Shown here one piece after another: positions 7,295 through 13,750 of a stretch of DNA of 15,208 nt (its first letter is position 1; every line of letters begins with the position of its first letter). Made by a program: the position numbers and the translations under genes. This stretch comes from an uncultured Coriobacteriaceae bacterium (GTDB taxonomy: Bacteria > Actinomycetota > Coriobacteriia > Coriobacteriales > Eggerthellaceae), in the NCBI GenBank assembly GCA_902796815.1, contig CADBQL010000211.1, positions 1 through 15,208 on the forward strand, in the 5' to 3' direction. The notes under the pieces were generated by a model that was not told the DNA's origin, did not search any database, and was given only the letters and a program-made list of their open reading frames with translations.

Positions 7295-7454
7295 TCACAG
7301 GGATCCGCACGTCCCGCAAAACCCCAGGTGAGGACGCGCATCGGCTTGTCCTCGTAGCTTTAGAATATTTTAAATTTGTGTCTGCGGAATCGCCGACGTC
7401 ACGTCCTCACCTGGGGTTTTGCTCTGGAATCCCGCTGATACAGTAAATAGCAAC
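7295..7454 (+). repeat. Long palindromic repeat, copy B (between convergent gene ends)
   Basis: Same element as copies A and C, in the same orientation as A. Palindrome 7316-7422: left arm 7316-7345, right arm 7392-7422, loop 7346-7391. In this copy the two stem positions that mismatch in A and C are paired (G-C and A-T), giving a longer uninterrupted stem. The loop has one extra T relative to A. The CAAAACCCC...GGGGTTTTG borders resemble a bidirectional terminator, which suits its place between the 3' ends of the two units. Confidence 0.9.
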
Positions 7455-7475
7455 CGGTTTGGAAGTGACTCGTTT

Positions 7476-8687
7476 CTATTCCACGAACACTTTCACGTGG
7501 TCGTCTATGTTATCCATCATGAGATTCATCTCGGCGGCATCATCAAATCGGAAAAACAGGACGCCAAACACATGACCTGCATGCTCGCACCGCTCGACAT
7601 GCGCTCCCTCTTCCACGAAGGGCACTTTACGATAGCAAGCTGCCTCGGCTACGGGCGAAAGCCACAATCCGCGATAGATTCCGCTCGTATCCGAAATCAG
7701 AAAATACGTCGCATAGCACTGGTTATCAGCTTGCCAATCCAAAGGACCCGGATCATCGCCCATGGCGCACATCACATTAGCGCGGACGAGGTCTATGCCG
7801 CTTATATCTGAAAACTGCACGGGGATCATTCCGCCTCCCGCACGCGCGCCGAGCTCGAGTACGTATGGGACATCTTCCCTGCTTACGATTACCTCAACAT
7901 TGAGCTCGCCAAAGCGCAAGCCGAGCGACGTTACAAGATCTTGCAACGTCGCTTTCACCCTGCCAAGAACCCTGTCAGACAAATCAATCGGTATCGACTC
8001 CCCTATTGGCAAAAGGGGATTTGACAAAGCGCGGCGACAATTGGAGAGTCCCCAGAAGCAAATGCGTCCATCTTTGACGAACACATCTCCCCCGATAACA
8101 TGAGCCGTCGTCATCTCGATGTATTCTTCGGCTATGAGCTGCCGATTTCGCGAAAAGGCGCTCGCCTTCTTGAGCGCCGCCTCAAGCCCGTCAATGCTGT
8201 CGAGCACGGTGACGCCCTTGGACCCTGACGAGTCACTTGGCTTCACGACGATGGGAAACCGCAAATCACGAACGAGAGCGCTCGCCTGCTCGGCCGAAGC
8301 GCCCACAGGAACGCCTACGGCCTGAGGGCACGCAAAACCCTCTTTACGCAGATAGCTTCTGAACAGGGTCTTTATGCTCAATATTTCTACCGAGGAAAGT
8401 GGGTTAGTCGGCAAGCCGAGCGATTCGGCAACATACGCTGCCGTCGGCGCTGCCGGATCGGATGAATAGGCCACAACACCCATTACGCCTTCGGCGCGGG
8501 CGACTTCGAGCACCGCATCGCGGTCGGTAGTGCTTACTAAATAGAATGCGTCTGCATGATGCTGACCAGGATTGTCCGGCAGATAATCGCATACAACCGT
8601 ACGGTACCCGCAGCGTTTCGCCGCCTCGATAGCAACCACCTGCTGGCCTGACCCTCCGAGCAACAACAGTGTCCGCGCGTTCTCCAT
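7476..8687 (-). CDS. ATP-grasp domain ligase
   Basis: Cytoplasmic ATP-dependent carboxylate-amine or carboxylate-thiol ligase; substrate not readable. The protein has 403 residues from the ATG at 8687, chosen because AGGAG lies 7 bases upstream; an upstream in-frame ATG at 8720 lacks such a site. The N-terminal pre-ATP-grasp Rossmann-like part carries LLLLGGSGQQVVAIEAA (7-23). Then FPIVVKP (144-150, nucleotide-binding lysine 149), the glycine-rich loop SDSSGSKGV (151-159), EEYI (187-190, hinge contacting adenine), and LELGARAGGG (277-286), corresponding to the metal-binding 'EiN.RaGG' motif. The general look is of the carbamoyl-phosphate-synthase/PurK/L-amino-acid-ligase type found in natural-product and surface-glycan loci. 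It lies 57 bases after the radical SAM gene on the same strand, so they are probably one operon. Confidence 0.9.
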   Translation of the reverse strand: MENARTLLLLGGSGQQVVAIEAAKRCGYRTVVCDYLPDNPGQHHADAFYLVSTTDRDAVLEVARAEGVMGVVAYSSDPAAPTAAYVAESLGLPTNPLSSVEILSIKTLFRSYLRKEGFACPQAVGVPVGASAEQASALVRDLRFPIVVKPSDSSGSKGVTVLDSIDGLEAALKKASAFSRNRQLIAEEYIEMTTAHVIGGDVFVKDGRICFWGLSNCRRALSNPLLPIGESIPIDLSDRVLGRVKATLQDLVTSLGLRFGELNVEVIVSREDVPYVLELGARAGGGMIPVQFSDISGIDLVRANVMCAMGDDPGPLDWQADNQCYATYFLISDTSGIYRGLWLSPVAEAACYRKVPFVEEGAHVERCEHAGHVFGVLFFRFDDAAEMNLMMDNIDDHVKVFVE

Positions 8688-8744
8688 AGTCCAGCTCCTA
8701 CCAATATCCGCCGAAGCCATCCTTCCGTGGCGTTCGCACCCCGT

Positions 8745-9944
8745 TTACCTATCGAACAGACGGGACTGGTACCCTAAGCATTGGAAGCCATTGCGGTTTA
8801 TGACAGGAATCATTTCCTCGTCTATGCCGAGCTGCTGGCGAACCCAATAGCAAATCGAAACGCTCATGCCAAGCTCGTCGGTAACGGCCATCATGCGCTT
8901 CAGATAGTCAATCGAGCTGCTGCGGTTCGGCGCGGTACGGCCGCGCTGCTTGCGATGGTCCGCGTTTTCGGGAGCAATGTAGTATTCGTAGAGCTCGCGC
9001 TCAAGGCCCTTATCGAAGTAGCCCAGAAGCTGTCCGAGCATCGCGAGGTTTTCCATGCAAAGCGTCAGGAATTCCGGCTTGTAGTTGATAATCCCGTAAT
9101 CGTGCAGCAAACCGAAAAACGCTTCAATGTTCTCGTGCGTGAGATACGGTACGACTATCGGCTGAACCAGGGCAGAATTGGCCATGATGCCGTTTTGCTG
9201 GCACAAGCGAACAGCCTCGAGGCGCTCCTCAATCGGTGCCGCATAGGGCTCGAGAATGCTGCGGAAAGCAGGCGGCATGATCGAAACCGATGTATTGAAC
9301 TGCATGCGATCCTTGATCTGCGCAAACAGGTCGAGGATGCTTTCTCCCTCATATTCGTAAAGCAGCTGTCGCGCACCGCCTTTCGAGGCGATGAAGAGTC
9401 GGGCCTTGGATTCGGGATGCCGTTCGAAATGACGAGCAAATTCGCGGAGGATCTTGTGTGCGACGCCCGTTTGCAAAGTCGGTTCCTGGAAGGCTTCTGT
9501 TTTCGGCGAAAAGTAATAGTAATGCTGCTCGCCGAGGTGCTCTTCCAATATTTTGCGAACGTAAAGGTCGTAATTGGTGTAAGTGACCAGCCTCTGCTCA
9601 TGCACTCCGTCGGTAACAAGGCAGTACAAACAGCCCACGTTGCATCCCAGCGTCGGGTTCACTTCGTAGGTCAACGTGGGACAATGCCCCGTATAGTTAT
9701 GGATTTCCGGCTCGACATCAAGATCGATCTCATCGAGCTCGAGTCGGGGACGCGGAATGACCGTGCCCTCTTCGAGTCGCTTGAGAAACAGCTCTGATCC
9801 ACGCTGAAGACCCTCGAGCGTTTCGGCTGAAGGCTTGACTTGTACTCCCAAATCCTTCAGATAGCACGCATCGACAACCGTCGGCGAAAAACCGTCCAGG
9901 TTGTACACATCGATTTCTTGCGTATTGAGGTTAATTAGATCCAT
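8745..9944 (-). CDS. Radical SAM protein of the spore-photoproduct-lyase-like group
   Basis: Uses an iron-sulfur cluster to cleave S-adenosylmethionine and start radical chemistry; the substrate is unknown. Cys101, Cys105 and Cys108 in the CNVGCLYC motif (CX3CX2C) bind the 4Fe-4S cluster. SPKTEAFQEPTLQTG (146-160) resembles the 'S..TD.YQP.E' stretch of spore photoproduct lyase-like proteins, followed by LFIASKGG as the next barrel strand. The 399-residue length is reasonable. The ATG at 9944 is supported by AGGAGA six bases upstream. The frame is open further back to 10085, into repeat C, but that extension is encoded partly by the repeat and has no ribosome site. The organism's class does not form spores, and the partner gene is an ATP-grasp ligase, so DNA repair is an unlikely role; modification of a small molecule, peptide or sugar fits better (inference). 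Confidence 0.88.
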   Translation of the reverse strand: MDLINLNTQEIDVYNLDGFSPTVVDACYLKDLGVQVKPSAETLEGLQRGSELFLKRLEEGTVIPRPRLELDEIDLDVEPEIHNYTGHCPTLTYEVNPTLGCNVGCLYCLVTDGVHEQRLVTYTNYDLYVRKILEEHLGEQHYYYFSPKTEAFQEPTLQTGVAHKILREFARHFERHPESKARLFIASKGGARQLLYEYEGESILDLFAQIKDRMQFNTSVSIMPPAFRSILEPYAAPIEERLEAVRLCQQNGIMANSALVQPIVVPYLTHENIEAFFGLLHDYGIINYKPEFLTLCMENLAMLGQLLGYFDKGLERELYEYYIAPENADHRKQRGRTAPNRSSSIDYLKRMMAVTDELGMSVSICYWVRQQLGIDEEMIPVINRNGFQCLGYQSRLFDR

Positions 9945-10032
9945 AACGCTTCTCCTAAAGCCTTCAACCCTTCTCGAGATTAGCCACAATAGTAGCTCAA
10001 TAGGCACCGCCGCAAAAGGATGGAATGCGCAT

Positions 10033-10067
10033 CGACATAGAATGCAGCCGTTGCAGTTAACTATGTC
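10033..10067. promoter_or_regulatory. Inverted repeat upstream of the radical SAM operon
   Basis: GACATAG (10033-10039) and CTATGTC (10061-10067) are a perfect 7-bp inverted pair 21 bases apart, with two nested TGCA boxes inside. It overlaps the gene-proximal end of repeat copy C and is not present in copies A or B. Could be an operator or leader hairpin. Confidence 0.35.
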
Positions 10068-10206
10068 AGCAAGATTCCAAAGCAAAACCCCAGGTGAGGG
10101 CGTGACATCGGCGATTCCGCAGACACAAACTTAAATATTCTAAAACTACGAGGACAAGCCGATGCGCGTTCTCACCTGGGGTTTTGCGGGACGTGCGGAC
10201 CCCTGC
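10050..10206 (-). repeat. Long palindromic repeat, copy C (upstream of the radical SAM gene)
   Basis: Inverted relative to A and B, but in the same orientation as A with respect to its downstream operon. Palindrome 10082-10187. The gene-distal arm is identical to that of A; the loop differs from A at two bases. The 9945-10345 gap otherwise holds possible regulatory sites (see the inverted repeat and direct repeat entries) and no supported gene. Confidence 0.9.
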
Positions 10207-10217
10207 GAACGATGTGC

Positions 10218-10259
10218 TCTCATGCACATATTATGTATGCGAACGCATCTCATGCACAT
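10218..10259. repeat. 12-bp direct repeat upstream of the flippase operon
   Basis: TCTCATGCACAT occurs at 10218-10229 and again at 10248-10259, exactly 30 bases apart, close to three helical turns. This phasing suits a pair of sites for a DNA-binding protein. They lie about 90-130 bases before the flippase start. Confidence 0.5.
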
Positions 10260-10345
10260 TCTCTGCTACGCATTCGTAATTTGGACAGATAACGCCCATG
10301 ATGATTTAGCATAACGTTACTATCGATTCTCCGAAGGGGGACTGC

Positions 10346-11893
10346 GTGGACAACCGCATGAACGCGAAAGTAGCGTCATCGGTATTTTGGAAATTTTTGG
10401 AGCGGGGCGTTTTCGCTACCGTTCAGTTCGTCGTGCAAATCTTGCTCGCCCGGCTACTCGCCCCAAACGATTTTGGCGCTTTGGCAATCATACTTGCGTT
10501 CACAAACGTGGGCATCGTCGTGTCGCAATCAGGATTGAACATCGCACTCGTTCAAGACCCCGACGTAACAGAGCGCGATTACTCGACCGTGTTCTGGATG
10601 TGCTTGACGGTTTCGGTCGGCTTGTTTCTTGCCATATTCTTCAGCGCACCAGCGATTGCGGCAGGGTTTGGAAATCCAGGTCTTTCGTGGCCCTTGCGCA
10701 TCATGTCTTTTATCCTGCTCGTGAATTCCTTCACGTCGATTGCAATGGCACGCCTGATGCGCCACATGAACTTCAAGATGATCTTCGTCGCCTCAGCAGC
10801 CGCGGTAATCATATCGGGCACAGCGGGGGTATTGTGCGCTATTGGAGGCTTGGGGTTGTGGGCGCTCGTCGTTCAACAGGTCGGTTACTATGCGGTGATG
10901 ACCATACCGTTGGCCATCTCCGCTAACTGGCATCCTCATATCGAATTCGAACCGCACCGTGCAAAAGCACTCTTTTCGTTTGGCTCAAGATTGCTCGCCG
11001 CGAACTTGCTTGACGCTGCCTACCAAAGTCTCGCTGATCTGTTAATTGGAAAGAGATTCGATCCGTACAATCTTGGCCTCGTGAGCCAGGGAAAACGATG
11101 GCCGCAAGCGGTCGGCTATTTGCTCGACGGGTCCATCCAGCCCGTTACGCTTTCGGCCGTTTCACGAATCCAAAACGACACGTCGGCCGTCAAGAGCCTC
11201 TTGCGCACAATGCTCAGTGCCTACACGTATCTCATGTTTCCATTGATGGCTTTTTTCATCGTGTGCGCCGAACCGATTGTGCTGTTATTGCTTGGAGAGC
11301 AATGGCTCCCCTGCGTACCGTTCTTCAGGTTGTTCTGCGTCGTATATGCAATGCTGCCTATTAATACGACGAACATCCAGGCCATCAGCGGCCTCGGACG
11401 AAGCGACCTGCTCTTAAAGCTCGAAGTCGTCAAAAAAACGTACAGCGTCGTATTGCTGCTGCTTTCCGTATTCGTAATTGGCGATATCTACGTAGTTGTG
11501 GGATCCTACGTCATTGCCGGCGTGATTTCCCTGTTCGTAACCGCAATGCCAACAGCTCGGCTTTGCGGGTATCCCATCAGCGAGCAACTGCGCGATATAG
11601 CGCCGGCTTTCGCCGCGTCTTGCGCTTCTGCAGCGCTTGCCTTGCCCGTCTCGCTTTTGCAGCTGTCGCCCGCCATCGAGCTCGCCTGCCAGCTTACTTT
11701 GACCAGCTGCGCATATATCGGAATATCATGCCTGTTCAAGATGGCAGGCTTGAGGTATGCTCGCCAAGCGCTCACAACTTTGCTTAGCAGACGCGGCGAA
11801 GATAACCAGTCGGCAGACAGCTCGAACCAACAAGCCGCGAAAACCGAGATCACGCACGTCACGAGCCACCGGACCGAGGAGAACGAGGAGTAA
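10346..11893 (+). CDS. Polysaccharide flippase (Wzx/TuaB-like, MOP superfamily)
   Basis: Integral membrane protein that moves lipid-linked glycan units across the cytoplasmic membrane. The 515 residues contain about 12-14 hydrophobic segments spread through residues 15-480. The N-terminal pattern SVFWKFLERGVFATVQFVVQ, LARLLAPNDFGALA and NIALVQ is typical of the TuaB/WzxC-like branch of lipopolysaccharide and teichuronic acid exporters. The last ~40 residues are polar and probably cytoplasmic (GEDNQSADSS...). The GTG start at 10346 has AAGGGGG five bases upstream; ATG at codon 5 is an alternative. The stop codon overlaps the start of the next gene in TAATG, indicating translational coupling. 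No polymerase or initiating sugar transferase is seen in the window, so the locus must extend further. Confidence 0.93.
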   Translation: MDNRMNAKVASSVFWKFLERGVFATVQFVVQILLARLLAPNDFGALAIILAFTNVGIVVSQSGLNIALVQDPDVTERDYSTVFWMCLTVSVGLFLAIFFSAPAIAAGFGNPGLSWPLRIMSFILLVNSFTSIAMARLMRHMNFKMIFVASAAAVIISGTAGVLCAIGGLGLWALVVQQVGYYAVMTIPLAISANWHPHIEFEPHRAKALFSFGSRLLAANLLDAAYQSLADLLIGKRFDPYNLGLVSQGKRWPQAVGYLLDGSIQPVTLSAVSRIQNDTSAVKSLLRTMLSAYTYLMFPLMAFFIVCAEPIVLLLLGEQWLPCVPFFRLFCVVYAMLPINTTNIQAISGLGRSDLLLKLEVVKKTYSVVLLLLSVFVIGDIYVVVGSYVIAGVISLFVTAMPTARLCGYPISEQLRDIAPAFAASCASAALALPVSLLQLSPAIELACQLTLTSCAYIGISCLFKMAGLRYARQALTTLLSRRGEDNQSADSSNQQAAKTEITHVTSHRTEENEE

Positions 11894-12900
11894 TGAGCAT
11901 CCAAGTAAGCGTATGCCTCATTGCATACAATCATGAGAATTACGTAGCTCAAACACTCGACAGCATCCTTTCTCAGCAAACGTCGTTCGACTTCGAAATC
12001 ATCGCACGCGACGACGCCTCGACCGATGGAACGGCCGCCATCCTGCGCGATTTCGAGCGCCGCTTTCCCGATAAGGTGCGTCTCATCCTGGAGCCTCGAA
12101 ACCGATTCCATGATCCCGAAACGAAACCGCTTATCGGGCGCGTGTTCGCGCCGCGGGCACGTGGACGATATCTTGCAACCTGCGAGGGAGATGACTGGTG
12201 GACGTGTCCGAATAAATTGCAACGTCAATTTGAGTTCATGGAATCCCATCCCAAAACCCAGATGTGCTGCCATGCTGTCGAAGTTGTCAGTGGCGACGGG
12301 AAACCGGCGACGCAATTGCTCACCTGCGGACCGACTGAACGCGATATCGAATGCGAAGAGGTGATGGAAAACTGGGCCCGAACCACACGCGACGGCATTT
12401 GGTCGCTTCACCCGTCAAGTTGCTTTTCGCGGCGGGAAGCAGATTTGGCTTACGCATCGGAGTGGAACCTGCAAGTGACGGCTGGTGATTTCGTTCGCAT
12501 GTGCTATTTTTCGCATAAAACGCCAGTTCATTTCATGCCCGAGGTCATGAGCGCATATCGTTACCTTCCCTCGCAGTCATGGACCGCCCGCGGCGAGCAG
12601 GACGCAGCCATTCTCGCCCAACACTATCGCGAGTTTATCGAAACAATGAGCGTCATAGACGAACTGACCAATTATGAGCACCATGATGCGGCTATGCGGG
12701 GATGCAAGCAGCGCGCGCTGCTCCTCGCGGGCATGACCAGCGGAATCCGATTCTTCAAATCGGGCGTGGGCCTTGAAGTGGCACCGTTTCTCAACGCATC
12801 CGATTTTTTGACACTTGCCGCCCTGCGCACACTGAACGCATTAGGTCGCCGCCCGATGCGCGATACTTCGACCGGCCGTGTTAAAATTGTGCGGGTTTAG
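11893..12900 (+). CDS. Family 2 glycosyltransferase
   Basis: Transfers a sugar from a nucleotide donor to a growing surface glycan at the cytoplasmic face. GT-A fold signs: SVCLIAYNHENYVAQTLDS at 6-24, DDASTDGT at 40-47 for nucleotide binding, and EGDDWW at 98-103 containing the metal-binding acidic motif. The 335-residue length and the absence of clear membrane helices fit soluble or peripheral enzymes acting on polysaccharides or teichoic acids. Its start overlaps the flippase stop by one base, with GAGGAG just upstream. The next glycosyltransferase starts 9 bases after its stop. Donor and linkage cannot be read. Confidence 0.93.
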   Translation: MSIQVSVCLIAYNHENYVAQTLDSILSQQTSFDFEIIARDDASTDGTAAILRDFERRFPDKVRLILEPRNRFHDPETKPLIGRVFAPRARGRYLATCEGDDWWTCPNKLQRQFEFMESHPKTQMCCHAVEVVSGDGKPATQLLTCGPTERDIECEEVMENWARTTRDGIWSLHPSSCFSRREADLAYASEWNLQVTAGDFVRMCYFSHKTPVHFMPEVMSAYRYLPSQSWTARGEQDAAILAQHYREFIETMSVIDELTNYEHHDAAMRGCKQRALLLAGMTSGIRFFKSGVGLEVAPFLNASDFLTLAALRTLNALGRRPMRDTSTGRVKIVRV

Positions 12901-12909
12901 GAGATTTCG

Positions 12910-13587
12910 TTGAACACGTTGGTCATCATACCTGTTTACAACGAAGAAGCGAGCGTTGCACGGGTCGTCCAGTCGGTGATGGACGCGGGGTACGATTATG
13001 TGGTCGTCAACGATGGCTCAAACGACAACACGGCCGAGATTTGCCGCACGCATGCTCTTAACTGTATCAATTTGCCTATCAACCGCGGTATTTCAGCAGC
13101 CTTTAGAGCTGGCGTGCAATACGCGCAGGAGCATGAGGCTAATTGCGTCGTGCAATTCGACGGGGACGGCCAGCATCGAGCTGAGTATATTCGTGCATTG
13201 GTCGACGGTATACGCGAGGATTACGATATTGTCATCGGCTCTCGATTCATATCCAAAAAAAAGCCCCTCTGCTTGCGAACGGTCGGGAGCAATTTGATTT
13301 CAGCCCTGATCAAAGCTACTGCCGGCGTTACGATTGCAGATCCAACCTCTGGCATGCGAGCGTTCGGGCAACGCGCTATAACCGAGTTTGGCAGCAATCA
13401 TAACCTCGGGCCCGAACCCGACACCATTGCCTACTTCGTGAGCAAGAAGGGTTTTCGCGTGCTCGAAACACAAGTCGAGATGAGCGAGCGTCTATCGGGA
13501 AAAAGCTACCTCACTCTGCGCCAATCGGTCTTCTATATGGCGCGAGTAATCGCCTCGATTCTGACATTGAAACGCCTCGATCGATAG
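12910..13587 (+). CDS. Family 2 glycosyltransferase, polyprenyl-phosphate mannosyl/glucosyltransferase-like
   Basis: Resembles DPM1-type enzymes that load a sugar onto a polyprenyl phosphate carrier. IIPVYNEEASV (6-16), VNDGSNDNT (33-41), NRGISAAFRAG (58-68) and DGDGQH (84-89, metal-binding) are all present. The 225-residue length is that of the catalytic domain alone, without C-terminal membrane helices. The start is TTG at 12910, supported by TAGGAGAT a few bases upstream and by the natural N-terminus it gives. It is the last gene of the plus-strand operon; the convergent DUF6541-like membrane protein downstream may use the lipid-linked sugar, as GT-C-type enzymes do (inference). Confidence 0.92.
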   Translation: MNTLVIIPVYNEEASVARVVQSVMDAGYDYVVVNDGSNDNTAEICRTHALNCINLPINRGISAAFRAGVQYAQEHEANCVVQFDGDGQHRAEYIRALVDGIREDYDIVIGSRFISKKKPLCLRTVGSNLISALIKATAGVTIADPTSGMRAFGQRAITEFGSNHNLGPEPDTIAYFVSKKGFRVLETQVEMSERLSGKSYLTLRQSVFYMARVIASILTLKRLDR

Positions 13588-13663
13588 TCCGCCCGTGCGC
13601 TTGCGAAAATGAGATGGGCTGCGCCTCAATGGGCCGCCCTGGAGGGCACAAGCCGCACCCGGC

Positions 13664-13692
13664 ATGAGTCACGCCCCTGGGGCGAAACTCAT
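13664..13692. repeat. 29-bp dispersed hairpin repeat, copy 3
   Basis: Begins ATGAGTCACGCCCC and ends GGGGCGAAACTCAT, with a T at the centre. Lies between convergent genes, 8 bases from copy 4. Confidence 0.85.
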
Positions 13693-13700
13693 TTCGGAAC

Positions 13701-13729
13701 ATGAGTCACGCCCCAGGGGCGAAACTCAT
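13701..13729. repeat. 29-bp dispersed hairpin repeat, copy 4
   Basis: Same as copy 3 except for an A at the centre. The two copies form a head-to-tail doublet in the gap between the glycosyltransferase and the DUF6541-like gene, a position suited to transcript ending or to a REP-like element. Confidence 0.85.
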
Positions 13730-13750
13730 TCGGGGGGCATGGCCTATTGG

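Noticed and set aside
8781..9797. Long 338-codon plus-strand frame opposite the radical SAM gene
   Set aside because: Antisense shadow of a well-supported gene; no motifs and no ribosome site of note.
9945..10085. N-terminal extension of the radical SAM gene beginning inside repeat C
   Set aside because: The start ATG and first 12 codons come from the repeat itself; the same start of frame appears in copy B in front of unrelated sequence. The ATG at 9944 has a good ribosome site.
4490..10206. Integron-like attC sites for the three palindromic repeats
   Set aside because: The ends lack the 7-base core sites expected for attC, there is no integrase in view, and the copies differ in orientation relative to each other.
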